A DNA stretch of 64,000 bases from Isoetes taiwanensis (taxonomy: Eukaryota > Streptophyta > Lycopodiopsida > Isoetales > Isoetaceae), in assembly GCA_021234155.1 (NCBI GenBank), contig JAJEKV010000023.1:11165641-11229640 (forward strand), given 5' to 3'. Below the pieces are notes generated by a model, which worked only from the letters and a program-made list of their open reading frames with translations, was not told where the DNA came from and searched no databases. Positions 11,440 to 21,918 of this stretch are shown one piece after another (within the stretch, counting starts at the first letter, position 1; every line of letters starts with the position of its first letter). The position numbers were made by a program, and so were the translations under genes.

Positions 11440-12370
11440 CTATATATCTCTAGCAAATTGCAGAGATAGCACCGTTAACCTTAGGCTCCCATCCATGAAA
11501 AGAACTTTATAGCCACACCCTTGGTCCTTTAAATCTTGGATATCTTGAATCGCATGCATTGGAAATGAAGGTTGTATCCATGCTATTCTTAAAGGCTTTA
11601 TTTGCATGTATTTGGTGCATTTATTGTGAATGCAGAACCTTTTTTTATCTTCTAGATCCCTAGCCCGTGTTTGGAGGTGTATAGCATGGGGTCTCTGCTG
11701 CTCAAGCTCATGTGGAAGAATGATTTAAGAAATCTAAGAAAAAATTAAGCAAGATAAGTATTGCCACAACTACTATACTTGGAAAACAGAAACAGAACCT
11801 TGTTTGATCCAAGTCCGTAACTTTTAAAGTTACGGAAACACATAACCAATAGTATTGAGCAACAGTCTCGTCAAGTGGCCCAAGAAATTTGGACTTCGAC
11901 ATAATGTCAATGGAGGCAACCCCATATCTATATTTGTATCAGTTGTTGCAGCAATGCTTTTAACTATGGTTGCCTTTTGCATTTCTGTAACTGTAGTACT
12001 CTCTGATGTTGCAGACAAAACAATATCATTGCTTGGATCTGTATAGGCATTTAAAGGAGAAGAACCTCCTTGTTCAAATGATTCCTTGCTGGCTGCAGAC
12101 AAAAGTCAAGCCACTAAGCAACCAAGGGTGAAGGCCCTCTAAAACGTCCTCTAATCTTAGGGTCCTTAATGCTTGTTGCTGCAATGCCTGGAAAAAATAA
12201 CTTCTTTATCTTAGTCCGACACTTATCTACTAAAAACCTACATAATTCTCCTCATGTGAGGCCAACTGAGAAGATCATCCTCTTTGTTTCATCATCTTTG
12301 AAGCTACTTCTGCAGTGCAGAAAACGTGCTTCATATGTTAGCGAAATGAAATCAACATTATTCTGATTCT
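11440..12370 (-). pseudogene. Broken fragment of an unidentified minus-strand gene
   Basis: Three coding-like minus-strand segments. 12370-12120 contains DDETKRMIFSVGLT, one in-frame stop, then FLVDKCRTKIKKLFFPGIAA. 12102-11830 contains SFEQGGSSPLNAYTDPSND, rich in Ser/Thr. 11607-11440 starts with an ATG and reads 55 aa (MQIKPLRIAWIQPSFP... VLFMDGSLRLTVLSLQFARD) to a TAG. Their amino-acid composition looks protein-like and their order is consistent with exons of one gene. I do not recognise the family. Splice sites were not resolved, and the in-frame stop argues against function. Confidence 0.35.
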
Positions 12371-12460
12371 AGAGACTAACCTGGGTTGTAACCATCAGGT
12401 CTGCAGTGCACAAAACGTACTTCATATGTTAGCGAAATGAAATCAACATTATTCTGATTC
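12314..12460. repeat. 91-bp local direct repeat
   Basis: A 54-bp segment around CTTCATATGTTAGCGAAATG occurs at 12314-12367 and again at 12405-12460 with two or three differences, including AGTGCAGAAAACGTG versus AGTGCACAAAACGTA. This is a recent small tandem duplication. Confidence 0.75.
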
Positions 12461-12469
12461 ATCAAATGA

Positions 12470-13498
12470 AAACTCCCATAAGACCAAAGTACTAATTCAT
12501 TTTTAATCAAGACATCCACATAAGGCACAGTATCACTCATACGTGCGAGATTACGAACATCACAAACTTTCTGCCCAATGAATTTGTTTTTTTGCAGCTA
12601 GATGAATATCTAAGCATTCAGGTCTGCAAACAGGTCCATATGCTTCAAATAGCCAAACAACAAAAAGAGAAAGCAAAAGAAAATGTATCTACTGGTATAG
12701 AACTCTTGCACCTCTTCTTTATGCCGATATGTCATTTAGCAAATTCTTTCGTTATAAACTATACTTCACGAAGGCCTGCCAACTTAAAATAGATCACAGA
12801 CTATGCATGTGTACTGAACATGTAAGTCTACCTGCAATATACTGCCTGCAATATCCAATTTAATATATACTGCCTGCAATATCCAATTTAGAAGATTAGT
12901 TATAAAGTCCAACAACCAAACCTGCATTGCAATTCACACTCGACAAGAACCCATTGCAAGATAAATGAAAGAAAAACATGAATCAATACAATATTAAGAA
13001 GCAGCTATAATGCTCAAAACAATATCTGCAGCTATAATGCTCAAAACAGCATTTTAAAAGTTTTATGTTCAGCTATATTGTACCAGTTAACCTAACTTAC
13101 ATGCAATCTATGTCTTTGTGAATTGTAGATACGTTGCAAACCTGAAGGAGTACACAATAAACTTGGGGACAATAGAAAACTCCAACAACCAAACCTACAA
13201 TACTTGATAATTGAAAGAACAATATGCTTTGTTGGAAACTACATTGTGCTTTTCATAAGAAATAGTAATCCAAATATGGGTAACAAAAGGAGCTCCTTCC
13301 ATAGCAAGCATGAGCTCAGATGAGGAATTCTGAACATGGCATGTAGAAAAGAACTGGAAATCTCTGAGAGGAACAATAATTATGTTTGTCTGTGAAAATT
13401 ACAGAGATAGATGCAGATCGCAAGAGCCCCATTTGAAGACTTACCTGCACCGAAGTCCTAGTGAACAGAAGGAGGACAATCTTCATCTTTTCTTACAT
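12470..13498. other. No gene seen
   Basis: AT-rich sequence with only short shadow frames. Small duplications of CTGCCTGCAATATCCAATTT at about 12842-12892 and of GCAGCTATAATGCTCAAAAC at about 13002-13047. Confidence 0.6.
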
Positions 13499-13560
13499 AA
13501 GGAATAGGATGTCTGAGTGAACTGTGGATAAGGAATAGGATGTCTGAGTGAACTGTGGAT
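13499..13560. repeat. 31-bp tandem duplication next to the LTR element
   Basis: AAGGAATAGGATGTCTGAGT... occurs at 13499-13529 and, identical, at 13530-13560, ending 22 bp before the target-site duplication of the LTR element. Confidence 0.85.
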
Positions 13561-13586
13561 AACTCAGAGGCCGTAGCTTAAGATGA

Positions 13587-13938
13587 TGTTAACCACCTAG
13601 TGGTTAACATTGTGCATGCACATGTTAGGTGCATGCACATGTTAGGTGTCAGTGGTGGCAGACTGACACTTGGCATGATTAGGTTAACTTAAGTGTATGG
13701 CTTAGATTAGTTAGATGTACGGCTCAGATTTGCGGTCTACACTATATTAGACCGGAGCCTCTTCAGATGTACTCAGGTTTTATCTCAAATTTGGAGAGCC
13801 TCATTAGCTCACGTTTCCTTCATTCTTTGTACATTTTCCTTTGTCTTGTTCTTGTTTTGTGATCATGAGCATGGCAACTTTGTAGCATCCGTGATCATGA
13901 ATGCTGCGCTGCGCAGGTGTATGCCAAGAATCCAAACA
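13587..13938 (+). repeat. 5' LTR
   Basis: 352 bp, starting with a perfect palindrome with a 10-bp stem (TGTTAACCAC CTA GTGGTTAACA). Two 17-bp tandem units TGCATGCACATGTTAGG follow, then GTCAGT...ACTGAC. Ends ...CCAAACA. Confidence 0.93.
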
Positions 13939-13939
13939 T

Positions 13940-13957
13940 TGGCGCCGTTATGTCGGG
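13940..13957 (+). other. Primer-binding site, tRNA-Asp type
   Basis: TGGCGCCGTTATGTCGGG starts two bases after the LTR end. The first ten bases match the complement of the plant tRNA-Asp 3' end (TGGCGCCGTTGCCGGGGA, from memory), as in Athila-like elements. The remainder has mismatches. Confidence 0.75.
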
Positions 13958-15530
13958 TTCGCTCGTGATCACTTTCTTCTCCCCTTGCCGCTTTCTTTGT
14001 TGCCTTCTTTGCTCCAATTCTTCCCCGTTTTGAAGACCTCTTGTATACTATTCTTCCCCTGTTAGGTTTCCTTAGTTTGCCCAACCAAGTCGATTTGCTG
14101 ATCAAATTTAATTTCGTAAATCTGTTCTCAAGACTCTGTTTTTTCAAGTGCAGCAAGCACAGTTTGCAGTTCCAGGATTTCTGGAGTGGTGACAGCACTC
14201 CTCTCTGCAAGATCTTCAGAAAAATCAACAGTTTGATCCTCTTTTCTCTTCTATTTGCTGGAAAATTGTCAAAATCTCATGATATTTTTCATTATCCTCT
14301 GTTTTTCTCTCAGTTATCCTCTGTTTTTGTCTCAGTTTTCTCAGAAATCGTGATGTTGCACACCAAAAATATTCTGTATCATCTCTTTTTCAGTTTCTTT
14401 ATAGAGGGCCAGCACTTTGGCTAGCCCTCCCTTATGATTCACAATCAGACAGCTTTCTCAAGGGCGATTTCTTTGTTTCTTCATGTTTATCTGCAAAAGA
14501 CTAGCCCCTGCATATTCAAAATAGCAAGCATCAGAGTTCTTCTTCAAATAGTATGCAAAGACATGTTTCTTCTAAGCTATCAAGATTCGCATCAAAGTTT
14601 CGGTTTATTTTGGATACAAAAATCTCATTCAAGCATCTCGGGCTCTCGGAAGGATTTTTCGTCTTCAACATTCGGCATCCGCCGCGTGTCTTTCTTATTG
14701 AGTTTTAAGAAGGCCAAGATTCCCGCTAGCCCCCAAGCGTGCAACCACGGGGTCTTCCGGCAAGCATAAGGTTGTCTTTTCGTTCAGATATTATCGCAAA
14801 ACCACATTTTAAATCGGGCCACATCTTCTTTTGGGGCACAATCCACAAGCGTGCGAGAATCATCTCTCAAGCTCCCCTACATCTGCAAAGCACTCGCAGC
14901 GGCAGTCCCTATTCTTCCACATATGCTGCTCTTTCAAGACTTTCAAGAATGGATGTTCTTATAAGAGGGCCAGCCGCCCTGTGGCTAGCCTCATCCGGTT
15001 GCAGAGACGTCTTCAAGCATGCCCCCTGTGAAGAAACTTTCCAAGCCTCCGGTCGGATTTCTTAAACTCTTGGGTCTCCCTCATCTGCAAACAACCAAAA
15101 TTTTTCATCAGTCCAGGCTAGAAGGAGAAATCCGCACATCTTTGTTAAGCAGCAGAGTCAGACACAGGAATCCTTATCCATTACAGACAATTTGGCTTTG
15201 CCCTCTGCGTATCTCAATGGCCATGATTTCTTCCTGAAATAGCAAGCTGCAGTACCGTTACATCCTGTTCCAGAACATCCGGCCAGCTCTATCTCTCGAA
15301 GCTACGATTTCGGCAACATATCCGCATTTTCCTTCTACAGATCTATCTTTAGCGCGCATTTCAAGCCCCAACTTCCGCTGCATTCGCCATCATCTTCTCT
15401 GGAAATAGAACCACAGTATCTTCCGGCAACATAAGCGGCCCAGGTTCAGATCATCGCCATGCCGCCGCAGAAAAACTCTTCTCTAGGGTTCGCCCTTTTA
15501 GGGTTCCAGGCTGATCATGGGTCACGCCGT

Positions 15531-15960
15531 GGGTCAACCCTACTGCCCACGCTCAACGGACTCAAGGGGCCACGCTCCACGCTCCACGCCACGGGCACAA
15601 AACTCTTTTGCGGGCTGATAACCGCCCACGCTCACGCCGTGGTCAACCCCACGCTCAGCCCACGCTCTGTATTTTTGTCCAGGATTGACCACGCAAATTG
15701 ACCACGCCAAAGCCACGCTTGTAATTTTTGTTAAGACCCACGCTTTGCCACGCTTTTCATCATGCTTTTTATTTCCCATGCTCACGCTGCTGACCCACGG
15801 GGCCCGCTGACGCCCATGCCTACGCTCTAGCCACGCTTCAGCCACGCTTTTCATGTCCCATGCTAACGCCCACGCTTATGGCCATGCTTTTAGCCCAAGA
15901 TCCAAGATCTGCACAAATATTGTGACGCATAGCCACGCTCTTCTATGGCTGATCACGGGG
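15531..15960 (+). repeat. Degenerate array of CCACGCT words inside the LTR element
   Basis: About twenty CCACGCT / CCATGCT / CCACGCC words occur at irregular spacing, often separated by CA or TG-rich spacers. The array is C-rich and lies just upstream of the polypurine end. No protein reading is convincing in any frame. Confidence 0.75.
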
Positions 15961-16283
15961 GAAGCTTTCTTGATGTTTACATTTTTGAAGACCCCTAATT
16001 GTTTTTAAGTGACATTTTGGGCCATATTTGTTAAAATAGACTTACCCATCATATAAGGGGATGGTCTTCATTTTTTTTTTGGCCCAAAGTTCCTATGATC
16101 CATGTTCTCCATCGACATTCATTCGGATCTCATTCGTCATCGACGCATTCATGAAGATATTTTTCGGCGACAGAACCCAACCATTCCATTACCATCATTT
16201 TTTACCCCTAATTTTTGGCACCATGTTGTAATTGTCAGACTTGTCTTATAAAAGTCTGTACATGTTTTCGTGCTAAAAACTTT

Positions 16284-16296
16284 TAGGGGGGGGCAG
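16284..16296 (+). other. Polypurine tract
   Basis: TAGGGGGGGGCAG immediately precedes the TG of the 3' LTR, as expected for plus-strand priming. Confidence 0.85.
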
Positions 16297-16647
16297 TGTT
16301 AACCACCTAGTGGTTAACATTGTGCATGCACATGTTAGGTGCATGCACATGTTAGGTGTCAGTGGTGGCAGACTGACACTTGGCATGATTAGGTTAACTT
16401 AAGTGTATGGCTTAGATTAGTTAGATGTACGGCTCAGATTTGCGGTCTACACTATATTAGACCGGAGCCTCTTCAGATGTACTCAGGTTTTATCTCAAAT
16501 TTGGAGAGCCTCATTAGCTCACGTTTCCTTCATTCTTTGTACATTTTCCTTTGTCTTGTTCTTGTTTTGTGATCATGAGCATGGCAACTTTGTAGCATCC
16601 GGCAGTCATGGACTGCTGCTGCAGGGTGTATGCCAAGAATCCAAACA
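16297..16647 (+). repeat. 3' LTR
   Basis: 351 bp. Identical by eye to the 5' LTR over roughly the first 305 bp. It differs in a patch of about 28 bp near the 3' end (16602-16629 against 13892-13919) and matches again over GTGTATGCCAAGAATCC to the end. Confidence 0.93.
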
Positions 16648-16652
16648 GATGA

Positions 16653-17235
16653 ATTTATCCTATTGTTTAAATAATATTGGAGATGAGGAGTAGACGAAAT
16701 AACCAAACCTTAATGAAGTTGAAGACAAATTTGTTGTGATGCTGAAGCTATGGCGGCCCTCAAGAAATCACCGACGACTATCTGAAGCCGAAATGAAGCC
16801 GAACACTATCTTGCAGCCAAAATTACCCCTGGGCCCATATTAATCTAGCCTCAGACTGGACATGCAACCTCCAGCGCAACAGTCTCGGATGTCCTCCATG
16901 CCGTCCACGATGTCCTCCATGCCGTTCACATAAGCATGCCGGATTTGAAGGTCGAAATAAGAAAAAGGGCAAAATCGAAACCAAAACCAAGGCTAAGGAA
17001 ATTTTCCCGATTTTTGGCAAATCGGAATAATTTTCCGGCAGGCAAAACCATCGAAACCTTAGGAAATCAATTCCAAAAAGTTTTCGGAACCCCGGAAAAA
17101 CCAAATTTAAACAATAGGATATTACCTCTAGAAGCCACCAAATGCAAACACTCAAGCATTCGATATTTTTGTCTATTGACTCTCTTCCACAACTTTCCAC
17201 CCAACCCCTGCCCCAAGCCTACCCTACTGCAATAA
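16653..17235. other. No gene seen
   Basis: Sequence between the LTR element and the helicase pseudogene. The frames at 16936-17235 (+) and 16823-17200 (-) overlap each other and show no domain. Confidence 0.5.
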
Positions 17236-17238
17236 CAC

Positions 17239-18309
17239 ATGCACGTCAAACAAACGCTAGTCGAGTACAGTCACCAAGGACCCAAGACCATCTTCAAGAG
17301 AACATTCCTGCACAAAATCAGGCACACGGACGTGAGGCACCAACAGATCCAGGCGTTCCAGGTCCTCATCATCGACGAGATGTCAATGCTCACGTTCGCC
17401 AACCTCAACATGATACTCGGGCAGATAGAAGAAGTGACGATGCAGCCGCCGAGCGAGTTCCTGCGAACGCGGGCGATAATCCTCGTCGGCGACCACGCCC
17501 AGCTCCCTCCCATATGCAAGCACAAAAAGAGGGACGCCGACAACGTCTGCAAGATGTGCACCCTCGCCAACAGCCCCCACTTCATGCGAGCCGGAGTACG
17601 TCACCTTCCTCAATGCCATAAGAGAGAGGCCGCCGACCCAGGCCGAGCTCGTGCAAACACTGGGGCCCCACATCATCGACAGGGAGGAGGCGCTCTGCAA
17701 GATCGACCGAAACACCACGGCGCTGTGCACCCACCACCAGGACGTCCGGCATTACAACGCGATGGCCATGATCAAGATGTTCCCCAGCGAACGTGTCCAC
17801 GACGAGTGCAGACCAACGCGACGCCAGAAGACGGGATGAGCAGCTGGACCGACGACCCGGCGTTCCACCAGATACCTTATGTCGCCGTGGGATGCAGGGT
17901 CCTAATCGTCACCAACATCGACATACCGGGAGAAGTGGTCAACGGAACGGCGGGAACAGTCGCGTACGTAGAGACCGACGAGCAGACGGGGGAACCGACA
18001 GGCATCACGGTCCACATCGACGACACCCTCCACCACATGCACGTCAAGCAAACGCTGGTCGAGTACAGGCACCAGGGGCCCAGGACCATCTTCAAGAAGA
18101 TGTTCCCGCTCGCCCTCGCGTACGCCATGACGGGGCACAAGAGCCAGAGCTCCACGATAGAAGGCAATGCGATCATGGTCGTGAGGAGGGCGTTCACGCC
18201 CGGGCTGCTGTATGTGATGCTCTCGCGGATCAAGGACAGGAAGCAACTGTCGATCGTGTCGCCGATCACGACGGCGGACTTCCAGCCGAACAAGACGCTG
18301 CAAATGTAG
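17239..18309 (+). pseudogene. PIF1-type helicase pseudogene, GC-rich, lacking Walker A
   Basis: A 356-codon frame carries superfamily-1 helicase motifs: Walker B LIIDEMSML, motif III ILVGDHAQLPPICKH, a Cys pair KMCTLANSPHF, then AYAMTGHKSQSSTIEG (motif V) and LLYVMLSRIKDRKQL (motif VI), ending FQPNKTLQM. The pattern PPICKH...C..C matches PIF1-like helicases of animals and protists as I recall them. From about 17590 to 17820 the correct reading (EYVTFLNAIRERPPTQAEL; DRNTTALCTHHQDVRHYNAM) lies in another frame, so two compensating frameshifts exist. The Walker A part is missing: the start repeats the 3' segment 18036-18112 (HVKQTLVEY, GPKTIFK). GC content is far above the flanks. Confidence 0.85.
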
Positions 18310-18311
18310 CC

Positions 18312-18607
18312 GGTTCAAAACGTGCCGCAATCAATAGGTCAATAATTCAAAACTTTGCACTGAATTTCTATGGTGTTACACCATCGAAGCACAACACATT
18401 TGAAAACATAATTTTGCTCTTCTTTGTTTTACTCGTAAAAAATGGATAATTATTGAGCATCTCTATTATTTACCATTTTTTTTCCCCGGTTGAAAACGTG
18501 CCGCAATCAAGAGGCACAAAAATTCACAGCTTTGCATTAAATATCTAAAGTAAAACACCATCGAAGCACAAAACATCTGAAAACAAAATTTTGCTCTTCT
18601 TTGTTCC
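18312..18607. repeat. Imperfect tandem duplication after the PIF1 pseudogene
   Basis: A unit beginning CGGTT(C/G)AAAACGTGCCGCAA and ending near TTTTGCTCTTCTTTGTT occurs at 18311-18428 and again at 18488-18605. The two copies differ by small indels. Confidence 0.75.
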
Positions 18608-18677
18608 TTCTGTGAACATACTAGCACACATTAAAATTTTATAAATCTTTCCTTTGCCTCAACCCTGCAGTTCTGGT

Positions 18678-18679
<2 letters not shown>

Positions 18680-18709
<30 letters not shown>
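18680..18709 (-). repeat. Poly(T) run, poly(A) when read on the minus strand
   Basis: Thirty T in a row. On the minus strand it is an A30 tract starting 15 nt after the stop codon of the Helitron helicase (18725-18727). Confidence 0.85.
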
Positions 18710-18710
<1 letters not shown>

Positions 18711-18724
18711 GGTACGCACATTGT

Positions 18725-19567
18725 TTACAGAAGTAGTTCTTTGAGAACGACGTTTGTTGTAGTCTTGTTTGTGTTTGACTCATCAAGGAGGATCAGGACG
18801 TCTTCTTTTCTTCGTACGCAGGTGGGCGCTGTGTATAGTTGTCCGTGTGTGAAGACTTTAGTTCGTAAATCGAGGACTATTCGTGAGTCCTAAGCAACTG
18901 TGGAATGTTGTTGAGTAGGCAGGTCATAGTGGGAGTTGTCTTCTGTGGATTGTCTAGGGCCAATTGTCTGGTTGATGGAAGAAGTCAACTCGAGATATGG
19001 GGTGTATATTTCCGACGTGTTGTGGCTGACTTGTTAGGACTTTCACGGTTACGAATTTGGCATGTGTTGAGCATATCATAACTCTGGCGTTTTTTACGAG
19101 TCCTCTATCTGTGTCCAGTGTTTTTGTAATGTGGCATATGGTGTTGGGTTTTAATTGGAGTTCGTGTTGTGGAAGTGCTGGATGTTTGTAGCCGTTGAGA
19201 AAGTATGTCGTTGCCATTGGATGGTCCTCGATGGTCTAGTCATTTTCTTTGAGTCTGCCGACGTTAAAGTAGCTTCTGGGATTTTGTACGATCATTCGTA
19301 TGATTTCGATGTTGAAGCTATCGACAAGGATGTTATTTGGAGATAAGAATGCCCTATAGTATTTTCACATCTGATGGGTGTTAGTAATATGTATGCATTA
19401 TATAAGAAGTTGACAGCGTCCTCAATTTTGGTTGTTGTCTTGAACAGTGTCAGTGGAATGTCATTGAGTAGAGGGCCTTCTCCGATGTGATCGACGAATT
19501 GTATGAGGTCTGGGTCAGTTGTGTTTCTTACTGGATCATTAAGCTCTAGGACTTTGAAGTGCTTCCA
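18725..19567 (-). pseudogene. Helitron helicase, C-terminal part (piece 3 of 3)
   Basis: The segment from 19567 reads TWKHFKVLELNDPVRN, then DLIQFVDHIGEGPLLNDIP, matching the block between motifs III and IV in RepHel-type helicases. 19217-18954 reads FLNGYKHPALPQHELQLKPN and GLVKNARVMICSTH, the conserved LP-H-L-LK / GLCNGTR block. After further frameshifts comes DLRTKVFTHGQLYTA and a stop at 18725-18727. The terminal motif VI is damaged (TAPTCV where TALSRV is expected). It joins piece 2 (26553-27001) exactly at a Trp codon, where TTCCA is duplicated. Confidence 0.8.
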
Positions 19568-20773
19568 TGTAACAATCCTACGCACTGAGACGCCAACATT
19601 GGTATAATAATTGCACATAAAGCATTTATCTCATAAATTGGGATATATGCTGGGATATATGCATGGCATAGATCCACATAAGCAAAGGTTTAAAAAGGAA
19701 AATTTTGGAAGAGGGCTTTTGTGGTACGTGAGAAATTTTGCAAGAGAGGAGCACCAGAAGGAATTTTGAGTTGCTGAGGAGCCAGAGGAGGCTGGATTGC
19801 AGCGAAGAGATTAGTTGAAGACTCCAGAAGACGGCAAAGCCTAGTACTGCATCAATTTCTCCTGTCAGGTGGGGTTTGGTTTCAATTGATTGGATTCCAT
19901 GGATTGCATAGGCTGCCAGGATTGGATTCGATTTGCACATGCTACTATGCTACTGTTAACTTTGTGGACTGAGAGTAAGAAATTATGTGGATAAGATTGC
20001 TATGAGAAGGTCTAGAGTAAGCCAAAAGTAACCATGATGAATCTAACTGCTAAGTATGGGCTGCAACAATGGTTTTTCATGCAATGGAGTCGTCATAGAA
20101 GGAGCTAGAACTTCTGACAACATCCTAATATGACATAGAACAGGCCGATTTGGCATGTTAATGGGATGAAATGAAGGAATCAAGACAGATTTGATTGAAT
20201 TAGGGATCGGATTAGCCTTTCAGAAATACCCGGTGGCGACCCAACTGCCTCAAATCTGATGCAAATCTAGTAGAAAGAGGTGGAAACTGGCTGAGAAGGG
20301 CCGATTTGAGATAAGAATGAGAATGAGAATGATTTGAGATAAGGAAGCTCGAATCTGCTTCCGAAGGTTCGAATCCGGTAGATCGTGCCATGGAAGGGAT
20401 CTGCACAGGTCGGGAAGGTCAGGCCAATTTTTGTGTCCGTGAAGGTTATCTTTTTTTTAATTGTTGATTGTTTGATTGTTAAGTTGATTGTTTAATTGTT
20501 GTTGGTTTTAATTGTTGATGCATGTGCTTCTTTGTTAATTAATAAACAAATAGTCCAGAAGAAGGCATGGAAGTCTTAAGGAGCTTGGATTTAGCACAGC
20601 CCCTCCACTGAGAAAGCCCAGGTGAGCTGCAAAAATTTGGGAAACACAGGGGCCAGAAGTATGTAAGAACTTGGATTGCTTTGGAAAAGAAAAATATGTA
20701 ATAATGAATGAGGGGTAATTAAAAAGTAATAACTTGAGAACTCTTGGAAATTGGTAACTCTTGGCTCGAGGAG
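19568..20773. other. Left arm of the composite insertion, no gene seen
   Basis: AT-rich with small repeats (GAATGAGAATGAGAATG at about 20311-20330 and a TTGTTGATTG cluster at about 20455-20520). Open frames at 19626-19940 (-) and 20212-20406 (-) show no domain. The area where a 5' copia LTR should end (just before 20774) does not match the LTR at 24651-25178. Confidence 0.5.
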
Positions 20774-21918
20774 ATGGGGCTTGGGTCTGGGATCATCTGA
20801 CAGAGGTATAAGCAGTTGTGATCGTGTGACCTTAGAGATTTTTAAGCCGAAAGTGCTGGATTTTGATGTTCTCGCATTATTTGTACCATTAAATCCATTA
20901 GCTAAGGAAATGGGATTTTAATATAAAAACCATAGCTAAGGGTGGCTTATGTGAATAACATTGAGAAGTTGCCCCTTTGTGGGCGCGAGTCAATGGCACA
21001 CCATCAATGTGACAAAATTATGGAGCTAGTTGCTTCGATTGTGATAGACTGTTGTGACCATGGACTTCCTCGGCAAGAGTGGCCTGCACATGTAGTATAA
21101 AGGTCATAATTGAACATCACATGTCATAATCTGGTAATGGCTTCAATGTGTCTTGTTGTCTTAGTATTGCACTATATACTTGGATCATCCAGGGTCGAAC
21201 TTCCAGGTTTCGTGGCCTGGGTAGTTCCAGCATTCCTATGTCATCTGTGTTCTATGTTGTGTCTTGTGCTCTGTGACACGGGCGTGGCTTCCTCACCGGC
21301 GTAGCTTCCTGGTGTGGATGCACGTCACCTTTGTGACTCCATGATAAGAGGTCCTCTAGCGCCAGACGTGGGCTGGGAAGGGTATGCGCATACGAGGTTC
21401 ACCCCACCAACTCTGCCAACGGGGCTCGGAATGTGAGCTGGCTGGACATTTCTCTGCTAACAGGGCCTGCATGTAGGCTGGCTGAGCTTCCCATCGTCCA
21501 GAGCTTTGTTTATGTTATTTGGTACTTTGGCTTTGTGTCCTTTGCTCTTGATGCATATGATGTTTCTTTTGTTGGCATTGTCTAACACTGCACCATAGCG
21601 TTCTTGTGTTTTAAATTGTTCATGTTCTTGTTATCCAAGATTCCAGAGAGTTTCCATGTATGCAGCAGCAACTATGGGATCCCCACTTAGTCATGAGGAC
21701 TAACTCCATTGAGTGCATGTGCAGTGAATCCGCAAGGCAACAATCGAGTTGATGGTGGCAATGTAACTGGGAATCATGCTTGAGTTCTAAAGCTAAAAGT
21801 TTCTGTTTGATTTGCTCCGCTTGATGTTTTATATATATTCATAATATATTGGGGATATTTGAGTTGTTTGATTTGCTCAGTTAGAGATTGGAATATATTA
21901 CGTTTGTGAATATGTTGA
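20774..21918 (+). repeat. Direct repeat, copy 1 (leader-like, upstream of gag)
   Basis: About 1.14 kb with high similarity to 25193-26400, from ATGGGGC(T/A)TGGGTCTGGG to TATGTTGAAT. It ends where the gag frame begins. It lacks a 74-bp segment present in copy 2 (25421-25494). Confidence 0.85.

Larger units (their letters stand above)
13587..16647 (+). mobile_element. Complete non-autonomous LTR retrotransposon, 3.06 kb, no coding capacity
   Basis: All structural marks are present: target duplication GATGA (13582-13586 and 16648-16652), a 352-bp 5' LTR, a primer-binding site one base after it, a G-rich polypurine tract, and a 351-bp 3' LTR. Both LTRs begin TG and end CA. The 2.36-kb interior shows no gag zinc knuckle, protease, integrase or reverse-transcriptase motif on either strand. 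Its open frames (such as 14041-14424 or 14434-14769) have no recognisable domain. It therefore fits a LARD/TRIM-like element mobilised in trans. Orientation follows from the primer site and purine tract. The LTRs are identical except for one short patch, so insertion is recent. Confidence 0.93.

Noticed and set aside
14041-15854. Several open frames inside the non-autonomous LTR element
   Set aside because: No retroelement motif, mutually overlapping, and biased by C-rich repeats.
17271-18330. Long minus-strand and other-frame ORFs over the PIF1 pseudogene
   Set aside because: GC-rich DNA has few stops. The helicase motifs all lie on the plus strand.
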